DNA from: Yoonia maritima
Lineage (GTDB): Bacteria; Pseudomonadota; Alphaproteobacteria; Rhodobacterales; Rhodobacteraceae
Direction of reading: 5' to 3'
Assembly: GCF_003003285.1 (NCBI RefSeq)
Contig: NZ_PVTP01000015.1
Coordinates: 1 to 64,000 of the forward strand
DNA: 64,000 nucleotides
The notes beneath the pieces were generated by a model. The model had not been told where the DNA came from and ran no database searches. It saw nothing but the letters and a program-made list of their open reading frames with translations. Position numbers and translations under genes: made by a program. Shown here one piece after another: positions 49,901 to 57,753 of this stretch (the stretch's first letter is position 1; each line of letters begins with the position of its first letter).

Positions 49901-50305
49901 TTCGGCGTCAGAAGGAAGGTTGCTTGTACTGTCGACCGCAAGCTGCACGTCTTCGGTGGCGCGTTCGATGTCATAGCCCGGTTCGAACTCAAGCTTGATC
50001 GACGCGCGACCTTCAACTGAAGTTGCCTCTGACGACATGACACCTTCTACGGCAAGCAGCGCGGGTTCTAGGACTTGTACGATCGCTGTATCGACATCTT
50101 CTGCCCCCGCCCCGGACCATGTTACTGATACCGTCAGATCATCGACCACAACATCGGGGAAATACTGCGCGCGCATCTTTGGCAGCGCCAAGAGCCCTGC
50201 TGCCAGCATCAAGACAAGAAGCAAGTTCGCTGCTGTTCGGTGCCGCGTGAAATACGATAGCAATCCGCTTGCGCCGCTTGCTAGATGTTCGCCCCCGGTC
50301 GCCAT
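46907..50305 (-). CDS. RND efflux permease with C-terminal extension
   Basis: 1132 residues, AcrB/MexB-like family. GIVVDDAIVVGEHADY carries the Asp-Asp proton relay. RND domains end near residue 1030 with VVPSVMAMQADF; about 100 more residues follow with three further hydrophobic segments. Pairs with the fusion protein gene upstream (TGATG overlap). No outer-membrane factor adjacent. Drug or lipid substrate unknown. Confidence 0.88.
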   Translation of the reverse strand: MATGGEHLASGASGLLSYFTRHRTAANLLLVLMLAAGLLALPKMRAQYFPDVVVDDLTVSVTWSGAGAEDVDTAIVQVLEPALLAVEGVMSSEATSVEGRASIKLEFEPGYDIERATEDVQLAVDSTSNLPSDAEDPNVRRGGWSDTVTDVVIAGPVGVDQLARFADELATRLFAEGVTQVSVQGVAAPSTIVEVPALSIIEHDIGLSDIASRIAEEAAADPAGDVSGNARVRTGVAKRSAEDIGAIVLRSNADGSQLTIADVATIRVEGTDRERAYYVDEHPAIKLKVTRSAQGDAIKLQHTVQDVAEELTASLPEGVTIQLTNGRAELITARLEILMENGATGLLLVVVLLFLFLNARTAFWVAAGIPVAMLAAIALMYVSGITFNMISIFALIITLGIVVDDAIVVGEHADYRVRHLGEHPVIASENAAKRMFSPVLSATITTVIAFYGLVLIGGRFGDMIGDIPFTVIVVLIASLAECFLILPNHLSHTIGHSAKDHWYDAPSRFVNKGFVWFRETLFRPFMGFVVWARYPVFALALLTLASQLALFIRGDVSWRFFNAPEQSQVTGNFAMLPGATREDTIEMMREMQRAAGDLGAKYEAEYGNNPLKFVVAEIGGNSGRAIAGSDTKDADQLGAITIELIDRDSRPYSSAAFVSALQDSIQQHPLAETVSFRRFRGGAGGDSLSVQMFGADSDTLKGAAEALKNELAQFGEISGLEDSLSYDKEEMILELTPQGERLGLSIDGLGSVLRNRLGGIEAATYPDGTRSASIQVEMPETELSADFLDRMQIRTSDGIYVPLADVVTVQTRTGFSTVRRENGIQLIEVSGDLDSDDAARATEIQTLINDDILPRIESNFGIETQLSGQSEQEREFLSDARTGLILALLGIYLTLSWIFSSWTRPVVVMSIIPFALVGTIYGHNAWGIPMSMFTVIGLIGMVGIIINDSIVLVTTIDEYAEERGLIPAIIDGTVDRLRPVMLTTLTTVLGLAPLLYEGSTQAEFLKPTVITLVFGLAFGFVLVLLVVPSVMAMQADFRHQITSAKRAFRARRAAMFVPAAIAGICATALFSALILPLLVTGAAWAPAVTIMPVLGQGGFIAAFGIYVVSLLAVVGGIYLAALLGTGAKRSGA

Positions 50306-51762
50306 CAGCTTCCCATCCGGCTTTCCAGCCGCTCTACTGTTTCGCTTGAAACTTCGTCTTGTTCTAACTGGGCAAGAATGCGGGCTTTTACGTCATCGGG
50401 CATGCGACCGTCGGTAACAAACGCAATGAGCTTTGCGCGCCGGTCAGGGTCTAACCTTAGCATTTCAGGCTCTAACACAGCGATTTCTTGGCCTTCGGGC
50501 ATGATCGGGCTGACCTTAATTCCGGCACCCAAAAGCGGCGAACGTTCGGCCACAATCGCGCGGCCGGCATAATCACCCACGCTGACAATAACGTTGTCAC
50601 CTTGGCGGCGCAGCAAACTGACCTGCCCAACGTGAAGCCTTTCGTCGTCACCAATCAACAAAACGGTTTCATCGGCCGCGATGGCCGTAGACGGCACCAA
50701 TGCGACGTTTTCCAATGCTGGTTCATCAATGCGCACTGTCACAAAGTCACCGGGCCGAAAGCCCAGCGCAGTGTCTAATGTTGCAAACAGCAAACGCCCA
50801 GTTTGGCCGCTGGCCACCGATGCGCTTTCGCGGGTAATTTTTCCCGTACCTGCAAGGTTCAACCCCGACACATCCAGCGTCACGGTTACAGGTGCTTGGA
50901 CAAGCTGACCACGTTCGTCCAACAGTCGTGCATATTGGGATGTAGACACCCGAAATGACACCTCTAGCTGCGTTGGATCAACCAGTTGCGCAAAGGATTC
51001 ATTCGCGGAAACGCGACCACCTGCGCTAAGGGTGACATTAGACAGTTGACCGTCGAATGCCGCGTATACTTCAGTATCAGAGACATCCCGTTCTGCTTCG
51101 GACAGATTGATACGCTGCCGCGCAAGGCTCGTGGTGGCTTGATCAATGCGCGCTTGGGCGGATGCGACAGACTGGCGCTGCGTCAGAACAGATGCCTGCG
51201 CAGATGATGAAGCAAGTTCAGCGGTTTCAACCGCAGCCGTCGTTCCCACACCGCGCCCCGCCAAATCTTGGGCACGGGCCAAAGCCTGATCACGTAGTGC
51301 AGATTGGGCACGTGCCGCGGTTAATTCATCCTCGGCCAACACAAATGCGCGTTCGGCGTCGCGTAGTTCGGCCTCAGCATCTTGCAAGTCGGCACGCACG
51401 CGGTCCAATGCGGCGGTCGCGACGGCTGCATCAATCCGTAAAAGAAGATCGCCTTTGATTACGGTCCCACCGTCGACCAATGCATCACTCACTTCTTCAA
51501 CGATGCCACCAGTCGCGCTGCGTAAATCAAGCGTCCGCTGACTGCGAAGTTCACCAAAGGCGGTTAGCTCTGGAACGATGGTTTGCGGGTCTAACATGGC
51601 GAAATTCACGGATAGGACCCGTTCGCGCTGCGGAAAGCTGCGCGGTTCTTGGTTCATCTTAGCAACGATGGCACCTCGCACCAAACTGCCCGCCCATGCC
51701 AGCAGAACAAGCGTCACAGCCAGTAGAAAAACCCCGGTAAGGCTACGTCGCAAAAACCGCAT
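50305..51762 (-). CDS. RND membrane fusion protein
   Basis: 485 residues, longer than typical. TM anchor about 9-27; lipoyl-like halves flank a long Ala/Arg-rich coiled coil (about 125-220), then beta-barrel. The C-terminal ~60 residues are charged (DPDRRAKLIAF, DEVSSETVERLES) and may form an extra helical region. AAGGAA is before the ATG. First gene of the two-gene operon. Confidence 0.86.
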   Translation of the reverse strand: MRFLRRSLTGVFLLAVTLVLLAWAGSLVRGAIVAKMNQEPRSFPQRERVLSVNFAMLDPQTIVPELTAFGELRSQRTLDLRSATGGIVEEVSDALVDGGTVIKGDLLLRIDAAVATAALDRVRADLQDAEAELRDAERAFVLAEDELTAARAQSALRDQALARAQDLAGRGVGTTAAVETAELASSSAQASVLTQRQSVASAQARIDQATTSLARQRINLSEAERDVSDTEVYAAFDGQLSNVTLSAGGRVSANESFAQLVDPTQLEVSFRVSTSQYARLLDERGQLVQAPVTVTLDVSGLNLAGTGKITRESASVASGQTGRLLFATLDTALGFRPGDFVTVRIDEPALENVALVPSTAIAADETVLLIGDDERLHVGQVSLLRRQGDNVIVSVGDYAGRAIVAERSPLLGAGIKVSPIMPEGQEIAVLEPEMLRLDPDRRAKLIAFVTDGRMPDDVKARILAQLEQDEVSSETVERLESRMGS

Positions 51763-51820
51763 ATTTAATTCCTTGAGCTAGGCGCGCATACATTTCTGCA
51801 AGATTATACGGAATACAAAA

Positions 51821-52363
51821 CTATTTCCGTCGCAGATGTTCATCTAATCTTGGCATTATCTCGACAAAGTTACAGGGACGGTGCCGATAATCGAGCTGTT
51901 TGCACAAAATTTCATCCCACGCGTCCTTGCAAGCACCCGGACTGCCCGGCAAAGCGAACAGATATGTGCCTTGGGCCACGCCAGCAGTTGCACGGCTTTG
52001 CACAGCACTTGTCCCGATTTTTTGCATGCTAACCATGGTAAAAACCGTGCCAAAGGCATCGATTTCTTTCTCATACACATCGCGATGCGCCTCGACCGTG
52101 ACGTCGCGCCCCGTAAGCCCGGTACCCCCGGTCGAGATGACCACATCGATCCCGTCATCAGCACACCATGCACGCAGCTGGTCAGCAATCTGCGCCCGTT
52201 CATCAGCGATGATCTTGCGATCCGCTACTACATGTCCTGCGGCAGTGATCCGGTCAACTAGCGTCTGACCTGATTTATCATCTTCCAACTGCCGGGTATC
52301 ACTTACGGTCAGTACAGCAATGCGGACAGGTACAAAATCAAGCGCCTCGTCAATCCGGCTCAT
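51821..52363 (-). CDS. moaB: molybdenum cofactor biosynthesis protein MoaB
   Basis: 180 residues of the MoCF fold: LTVSDTR, STGGTGLTGRDVT and ALPGSPGACKDAWD are the family motifs. MoaB/MogA enzymes adenylylate molybdopterin. Overlaps the UDG gene by 4 bp. Confidence 0.92.
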   Translation of the reverse strand: MSRIDEALDFVPVRIAVLTVSDTRQLEDDKSGQTLVDRITAAGHVVADRKIIADERAQIADQLRAWCADDGIDVVISTGGTGLTGRDVTVEAHRDVYEKEIDAFGTVFTMVSMQKIGTSAVQSRATAGVAQGTYLFALPGSPGACKDAWDEILCKQLDYRHRPCNFVEIMPRLDEHLRRK

Positions 52364-53139
52364 GTCTTTAATCTCGCGTTTACTTCAAGCAAATCGGCCC
52401 AGGCCTCGCGCTTGGCCGCAGTGTTGCGTAGCAGATAGGCCGGGTGGAACATTGGCAGACAAGGTTTGCCCAATACCTCGGTCCATGTCCCGCGTATCCG
52501 CGTAATCCCTGTTCGCCCAAGAAGCGCCTGACACGGCGTGTTTCCCATCAAGATCACGACATCTGGATCAACCAGCGCAATGTGCCGTTCCAAAAACGGC
52601 AGCATCATCGCGATTTCTTCATTATCAGGTGTCCGGTTCGATGGCGGCCGCCACGGCATCACGTTCGTGATATAGACGCTACGGGCAGCATCTTCTTGCG
52701 CGCGCCCCAAATTGATCGCACCCAACATCCGATCAAGCAATTGGCCAGCTCGTCCGACAAATGGCTTACCAGCACGATCCTCTTCGCGGCCCGGCGCCTC
52801 GCCCACGATCATCACCCTTGCTTCGGGGTTGCCATCGCTAAAGACAAAAGACCGCGCGCCGCGTTTGATCTCACAATGCTCAAACGCCTGCATTGCAGCA
52901 GAAAGCGCAGGCAAATCTGCCGCATTCGCTGCGGCTGCTTTGGCAACTGCAACAACGTCGACCTCGACTTCTACAGGTATAGGTGGCGGGCCTGTCAGAG
53001 TTTCGGGTTTTGGTTTCGGCTTGGATGCCTCAAGCGTGTAGCGGTCAACAGGGGTGTCCTGAATGGCGTCAGTCGCCCCCAGTTCCACCTGCCATTCCAA
53101 CAGCGCGCGGTCATCCCAATATGTATTGCCCGAATCCAT
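52360..53139 (-). CDS. family-4-like uracil-DNA glycosylase
   Basis: 259 residues. GEAPGREEDRAGKPFVGRAG (113-132) and HPAYLLR (232-238) are the two UDG active-site motifs of family 4/5. The N-terminal ~85 residues are Pro/Lys/Ala/Val-rich linker. Family 4 normally binds a 4Fe-4S cluster by four Cys, but here only Cys89 of the first CxxC remains (Lys at +3) and the usual E..xC position is Met; other Cys are 203 and 227. It removes uracil from DNA if active. Operon with moaB. Confidence 0.82.
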   Translation of the reverse strand: MDSGNTYWDDRALLEWQVELGATDAIQDTPVDRYTLEASKPKPKPETLTGPPPIPVEVEVDVVAVAKAAAANAADLPALSAAMQAFEHCEIKRGARSFVFSDGNPEARVMIVGEAPGREEDRAGKPFVGRAGQLLDRMLGAINLGRAQEDAARSVYITNVMPWRPPSNRTPDNEEIAMMLPFLERHIALVDPDVVILMGNTPCQALLGRTGITRIRGTWTEVLGKPCLPMFHPAYLLRNTAAKREAWADLLEVNARLKT

Positions 53140-53322
53140 GTCGCATAGACTACGCGGGAATTCAGAAGATGTGCAGTAGCTTATGCAAAATCTGCAGGAA
53201 AGAACGCACGGATGCTACGGGAGGTTTGCATATTGCAGATCCCAACCTCCAATGCCCAGCAAACCATTGATGCCCCTTCGCGGACTGCTATAAGCACTTT
53301 AAACCGTGACAAGGGGCCGATC

Positions 53323-54279
53323 ATGACATTTCGCGCAAAACATCTTTTGGGCATTGAACATCTGCACCCGACGGAAATTACCACATTGCTGGATTTAGCC
53401 GATAGCTATGCCGAACATAACCGTCGCGGCGTTGCGCATCGTGATGTGCTGGCGGGCATGACGCAGATCAACATGTTCTTTGAAAATTCGACCCGAACAC
53501 AGGCGAGTTTTGAAATCGCGGGTAAACGTTTGGGCGCCGATGTGATGAACATGGGGATGCAAGCGTCTTCGATAAAAAAGGGCGAAACGCTGATTGATAC
53601 CGCGCTAACGCTGAATGCGATGCACCCTGATTTGCTGGTTGTTCGGCACCCACATTCCGGCGCGGTCGATTTGCTTGCGCAAAAGGTCAACTGTGCAGTG
53701 CTGAATGCTGGCGACGGGAAACACGAACACCCGACACAGGCTTTGCTGGATGCATTGACCATTCGCCGGGCCAAAGGTCGGCTTCACCGTCTGTCCATCG
53801 CGATTTGCGGCGATGTCGCGCATAGCCGCGTCGCCCGGTCAAACATCATGCTGTTGGGCAAGATGGAAAACCGCATTCGCCTGATTGCGCCTCCAACCTT
53901 GATGCCTTCGGGGATGAATGAATTCGGCTGCGAAGTGTTCGAGAACATGGAAGAGGGGCTAAAAGACGTCGACGTTGTCATGATGCTTCGGCTGCAAAAG
54001 GAACGCATGGATGGCGGGTTCATCCCTTCAGAGCGTGAATATTTTCACCGTTACGGGCTGGACGCAGACAAACTGGCGCACGCCAAACCTGACGCCATCG
54101 TCATGCACCCCGGCCCAATGAACCGCGGTGTCGAGATCGACGGTAACATCGCTGACGATATCAACCGCTCTGTGATCCAAGAACAGGTCGAAATGGGCGT
54201 CGCCGTGCGCATGGCCGCTATGGACCTATTGGCACAAAGCCTTCGCGCGAGTCGTACGCCGCAAGGGCAAATGGTGTGA
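53323..54279 (+). CDS. pyrB: aspartate carbamoyltransferase catalytic subunit
   Basis: 318 residues from ATG 53323 (AAGGGG upstream). [13 protein letters not shown] binds carbamoyl phosphate, HPTQALLDA and [12 protein letters not shown] are also present. First committed step of pyrimidine synthesis. The 183-bp upstream region contains a 7-bp inverted repeat (53220-53226/53244-53250) of unknown meaning. Followed by an unknown gene and a pyrC homologue. Confidence 0.96.
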   Translation: MTFRAKHLLGIEHLHPTEITTLLDLADSYAEHNRRGVAHRDVLAGMTQINMFFENSTRTQASFEIAGKRLGADVMNMGMQASSIKKGETLIDTALTLNAMHPDLLVVRHPHSGAVDLLAQKVNCAVLNAGDGKHEHPTQALLDALTIRRAKGRLHRLSIAICGDVAHSRVARSNIMLLGKMENRIRLIAPPTLMPSGMNEFGCEVFENMEEGLKDVDVVMMLRLQKERMDGGFIPSEREYFHRYGLDADKLAHAKPDAIVMHPGPMNRGVEIDGNIADDINRSVIQEQVEMGVAVRMAAMDLLAQSLRASRTPQGQMV

Positions 54280-54285
54280 CGACTG

Positions 54286-54807
54286 ATGCAGCTTAACATC
54301 CCCGCCAATGATCACGGACAAATTCGGGTCTTCGCGACCGAGTTGCCGTTGCCGCCAGAAGTGACGGGAAAGTCCCCCAAAGGGATTAGGGGCCTGTTCG
54401 GTACTAACCTTGACGTGACCTACGTTGATGTCGTTTGCATTGATGATTTGGGCGATATGAGCCTGAGTGATTATATTGCTTCGGGGTATGACATGCAGCC
54501 CGATGCGGTCGATAAGGCGGCCGTCGATGCCATCACTGGTTACGCGATTTTGCTGCTTTCACGCGCGACTGGCGGACAAGAGGTCACTTTGAGCCTTGCC
54601 CCCGATCTACGGCATGTAACGACATACAGCCCAACCATTCGCATGACACCGCCAACTGAACTGCCCTCTGAAGGTGCCGAAGGCGTCATTACCCCCAAAC
54701 CCACCAAAGCCCCAAAGTCGGATGCACGTATTGGCGGGATGGTCGCAACCGCCGCCCTTATCGTGATGTTTCTGATTGTGGCCATGATGATTTGGATCGC
54801 CGGATGA
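54286..54807 (+). CDS. tail-anchored unknown protein between pyrB and pyrC
   Basis: 173 residues. A soluble N-terminal domain (about 1-125) has no motif I recognise; a Pro/Lys/Thr-rich linker (about 125-148) leads to a single TM (about 150-172) that ends the protein. Only 6 bp separate it from pyrB and 40 bp from the pyrC homologue, so it belongs to the pyrimidine operon. A role in placing the PyrB complex at the membrane is possible but speculative. Confidence 0.65.
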   Translation: MQLNIPANDHGQIRVFATELPLPPEVTGKSPKGIRGLFGTNLDVTYVDVVCIDDLGDMSLSDYIASGYDMQPDAVDKAAVDAITGYAILLLSRATGGQEVTLSLAPDLRHVTTYSPTIRMTPPTELPSEGAEGVITPKPTKAPKSDARIGGMVATAALIVMFLIVAMMIWIAG

Positions 54808-54847
54808 CCCCACGCTGCCCGCTAGAATTTGAGACAGGACCCATCGC

Positions 54848-56128
54848 ATGACCGATATGCTTTTTACCAACGCGCGCCTGATTGATCCGGTGGCCCTGAC
54901 AGATAGCCTTGGCGCGTTGTTGGTGCGAGACGGCAAGATCGTTGACGTGTATGAAAGCGCGCCCGACGCGAATGGTGCGACCGTGATCGACTGCGGCGGC
55001 AAGTGTCTTGCCCCCGGTATTATCGATATCGGCGTTAAGGTGTCGGAACCGGGTGAACGTCACAAAGAGTCCTTTCGTTCTGCTGGTCGTGCGGCAGCGG
55101 CAGGTGGTGTGACCACGATTGTCACCCGTCCCGATACCATCCCATCTATCGACACGCCCGAAATTCTAGAGTTTGTCGAACGCCGCGCCCAAGCGGACGC
55201 GCCTGTTCACGTCTTGCCTATGGCGGCCTTGACCAAAGGCCGCGATGGCCGCGAAATGACTGAGATCGGGTTTCTGCAGGACGCAGGCGCAGTCGCGTTT
55301 TCTGACGCTGACCGGGTGGTTACTGATACCAAAGTATTCAGCCGCGCGCTGACCTATGCCCGCAGTTTGGACGCATTGGTGATCGGTCACACCCAAGATC
55401 CAGGGCTTTCCAAAGGTGCAGCTGTAACCTCTGGCAAGTTCGCATCGCTGCGCGGGCTGCCCGGTGTGTCCCCTATGGCCGAACGCATGGCGCTGGACCG
55501 CGATATCGCACTGCTGGAAATGACTGGTGCGCGTTATCACGCGAGCCAAATCACGACAGCCCGCGCCCTGCCCGCCCTAGAACGCGCTAAGCGTAACGGG
55601 CTTGATATTACCGCAGGCGTTAGCGTTCATCACCTAACGCTGAATGAAATGGATGTCGCGGACTACCGTACATTCTTTAAGGTCAAACCTCCCCTACGCA
55701 GCGAAGAAGACCGCGTCGCCGTTGTCCAAGCTGTCGCTGACGGGCTGATAGACATCATCTGTTCGATGCACACGCCGCAAGACGAAGAAAGCAAACGTCT
55801 GCCCTATGAGGAAGCAGCCAGCGGTGCCGTGGCACTTGAAACGCTGCTGCCCGCCGCTTTGCGCCTGTACCACGCGGAAATGATCGACCTGCCGCGACTG
55901 TTCCGGGCGCTGTCGTTGAACCCGGCACGGTTGCTACGGCTTGACGCCGGTCGGTTACTTGCGGGTGCGCCAGCTGACCTCATCTTGTTCGACCCTGATG
56001 CCCCGTTCCAATTGGATCGGACTAAGCTTTTGTCGAAATCGAAAAATACCCCCTTTGACGGTGCGCGTATGCAGGGCAAGGTGCTGGGAACTTGGGTCGA
56101 TGGCGAACGCGTTTGGGAGAAAGCATAA
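54848..56128 (+). CDS. pyrC: dihydroorotase homologue lacking zinc ligands (PyrC'-like)
   Basis: 426 residues, type I dihydroorotase fold, but the metal-site motif PGxxDxHxH is PGIIDIGVKVSEPG (56-69): both His are replaced (Gly62, Lys64). The catalytic Asp motif DHAPH is changed to SMHTPQDEESK. Other blocks (AAAGGVTTIVTRPDT, NPARLL) are kept. In Pseudomonas a similar inactive PyrC' is required as a structural partner of PyrB. So this is probably a structural subunit and another active dihydroorotase should exist elsewhere. Confidence 0.85.
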   Translation: MTDMLFTNARLIDPVALTDSLGALLVRDGKIVDVYESAPDANGATVIDCGGKCLAPGIIDIGVKVSEPGERHKESFRSAGRAAAAGGVTTIVTRPDTIPSIDTPEILEFVERRAQADAPVHVLPMAALTKGRDGREMTEIGFLQDAGAVAFSDADRVVTDTKVFSRALTYARSLDALVIGHTQDPGLSKGAAVTSGKFASLRGLPGVSPMAERMALDRDIALLEMTGARYHASQITTARALPALERAKRNGLDITAGVSVHHLTLNEMDVADYRTFFKVKPPLRSEEDRVAVVQAVADGLIDIICSMHTPQDEESKRLPYEEAASGAVALETLLPAALRLYHAEMIDLPRLFRALSLNPARLLRLDAGRLLAGAPADLILFDPDAPFQLDRTKLLSKSKNTPFDGARMQGKVLGTWVDGERVWEKA

Positions 56129-56736
56129 TGCCTGCAATTGAAAGTGGCTTTGCAGTTTTAGCCTTATGGGCTGTGATTGGTTATCTTTTCGGGTCGTTGT
56201 CCGGCGGTATGCTCATGGCGCGTGCGATGAACCTTGGGAACCTGCGCGAAATCGGTTCAGGCAATATCGGCGCGACCAATGTGTTACGGACAGGCAACAA
56301 AAAGGCGGCTGCGCTTACCTTGCTGTTTGATGCCGCCAAAGGGGCGATCGTCGTATTGCTCGCTCGCGCCTTTGCTGGCGAAGACGCCGCGCAAATTGGT
56401 GCGCTTGCTGCCTTTGTTGGGCACTGCCTTCCCGTATGGTTGAATTTCAAGGGCGGTAAGGGTGTTGCGACTTACATCGGCATCTTGCTGGCACTGGCAT
56501 GGCCGATGGGATTGGTGGCCTGCCTGATCTGGCTCGTGATGGCAGCAGTCACGCGTTATTCTTCGCTTGCTGCGCTGGTCGCTGCGGGTTGGACGCCCAT
56601 CGTGATGGCGTTCACCGGATATGGGCATAGTTTCTTTTTGGCAGCGTTTCTTTGTCTGCTGATTTATTTTCGGCATTGGGACAATATCAAACGCCTGAAA
56701 GCCAACACCGAGACCAAGATCGGGGCAAAGGGTTAA
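56128..56736 (+). CDS. plsY: glycerol-3-phosphate acyltransferase PlsY
   Basis: 202 residues from ATG 56128 (TAATG overlap with the pyrC homologue, GGGAG upstream). Five to six TM; YLFGSLSGGM, REIGSGNIGATNVLR and FKGGKGVATY are the three PlsY motifs. Transfers acyl from acyl phosphate to glycerol 3-phosphate; PlsC in this window does the next step. Ends before an intrinsic terminator. Confidence 0.94.
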   Translation: MPAIESGFAVLALWAVIGYLFGSLSGGMLMARAMNLGNLREIGSGNIGATNVLRTGNKKAAALTLLFDAAKGAIVVLLARAFAGEDAAQIGALAAFVGHCLPVWLNFKGGKGVATYIGILLALAWPMGLVACLIWLVMAAVTRYSSLAALVAAGWTPIVMAFTGYGHSFFLAAFLCLLIYFRHWDNIKRLKANTETKIGAKG

Positions 56737-56769
56737 CCAAACAATCATCGCATTAGCGACACGGATACG

Positions 56770-56802
56770 AGGCGCAGTTGTTCATTCAGCTGCGCCTTTT
56801 TT
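56770..56802 (+). terminator. Rho-independent terminator after plsY
   Basis: 11-bp stem (56770-56780 with 56787-56797, one G-T pair), 6-base loop, then six T. Closes the pyrB-plsY operon. Confidence 0.9.
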
Positions 56803-56835
56803 CTGTTGGCTCACCACACCCACGGCAAACCCTTG

Positions 56836-56880
56836 ACTTAACTGCACGTACTGCTATTTCTGTTATTACAGAAATTAAGT
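56836..56880. promoter_or_regulatory. nested inverted repeats upstream of small membrane genes
   Basis: ATTTCTGT-TATT-ACAGAAAT (56856-56875) is a perfect 8-bp inverted repeat; an outer pair ACTTAA (56836-56841) and TTAAGT (56875-56880) flanks it. It lies 24-68 bp before the next ATG and suits an operator. Confidence 0.4.
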
Positions 56881-56903
56881 TAATAAGAATCGGTGAGGTT
56901 CAA

Positions 56904-57335
56904 ATGTCTGTCGCAACTCTACTTGCCCCAAATAATCCGAAGCGGACCATCCGCTACTCTGTTAACCCAACGGCATTCGTTGCCGCGCTAATCCTTGCAC
57001 CCGTCAGCGTAACTTTACTGACGTGTTGGACCATCATCGGACTGTTTGCCTTACCATTTGGGGCAATTCCGTACCTGCTGCTTGGCACCCCAGTCTTACT
57101 TTGGGCCGTTACCAAAATCGAACCCGCGTTCTGGAGTTACGCCATACTTGGTTTTGCCGTGAATTTGGTATGCTGCCTCGCTTGCGCTGTCGCGGATGCA
57201 CTGAACCTCAGCGCTGACGCAGATGATCTGGCGATTATCTTTGGGTTCGGCCTCATCTTTGGCCCTCTCTACGCAGGCGCTTTCGGCATGCTTTACGCGA
57301 ACTTCCATCCAAACAGACGCATCCTACAAATCTAG
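56904..57335 (+). CDS. small membrane protein, unknown
   Basis: 143 residues from ATG 56904 with GTGAGG upstream; the open frame starting earlier runs through the terminator and is not coding. Four hydrophobic segments (about 24-46, 51-68, 73-95, 110-132). No family recognised. Likely co-transcribed with the next gene 14 bp on. Confidence 0.6.
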   Translation: MSVATLLAPNNPKRTIRYSVNPTAFVAALILAPVSVTLLTCWTIIGLFALPFGAIPYLLLGTPVLLWAVTKIEPAFWSYAILGFAVNLVCCLACAVADALNLSADADDLAIIFGFGLIFGPLYAGAFGMLYANFHPNRRILQI

Positions 57336-57349
57336 AAGGACAAGACACT

Positions 57350-57700
57350 ATGCTTAGTTATTTGATGCTTTACTTCGGACTAGCCGCCGGCGCGTTGGCG
57401 GGGCTGTCATTCATGATCTTTAAGATCGGCAGCGCACTTGCCGATTGCCCAGACACCGGGCGCGCAGCGAAAGCGGGATCAATGACGATTGTTGCTGGGT
57501 TTGTCGCCATTGGTGCAGGCGGCGTCATTTTGATCGCGGCAGGTGTGCTAGCAGTTTTGCCACACATGGCACCAGCTGGCGTTTTGACTGCGCTTGGCCT
57601 TGCCGTGCTTTGCCTTGGGCTTGGGTTTACGCAAGCTGTTGCAACGCTGCGTGACATCGTTGCACAAGCAGCGGCACGGGTAAGCGCCGCCACTGAATAA
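57350..57700 (+). CDS. small membrane protein, unknown
   Basis: 116 residues with three hydrophobic segments (about 3-24, 45-70, 76-95), Ala/Gly-rich. AGAAGGAC is a good ribosome binding site. No family recognised. Convergent with gshA, sharing the terminator at 57709-57753. Confidence 0.6.
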   Translation: MLSYLMLYFGLAAGALAGLSFMIFKIGSALADCPDTGRAAKAGSMTIVAGFVAIGAGGVILIAAGVLAVLPHMAPAGVLTALGLAVLCLGLGFTQAVATLRDIVAQAAARVSAATE

Positions 57701-57708
57701 CAAAAGAC

Positions 57709-57753
57709 TCTGAAACGGATTAATAGCTGTATTCGCTGTAGATCCGTTTCAGA
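57709..57753 (-). terminator. terminator overlapping the gshA stop
   Basis: 12-bp perfect inverted repeat (57709-57720 and 57742-57753), 21-base loop holding the gshA stop codon; TCTTTTG follows on the gshA side. One arm encodes residues Leu-Lys-Arg-Ile near the gshA C-terminus, so the terminator is partly inside the gene. Confidence 0.65.

Noticed and set aside
56778-56903. upstream extension of the small membrane gene
   Set aside because: Passes through the terminator and inverted repeat.
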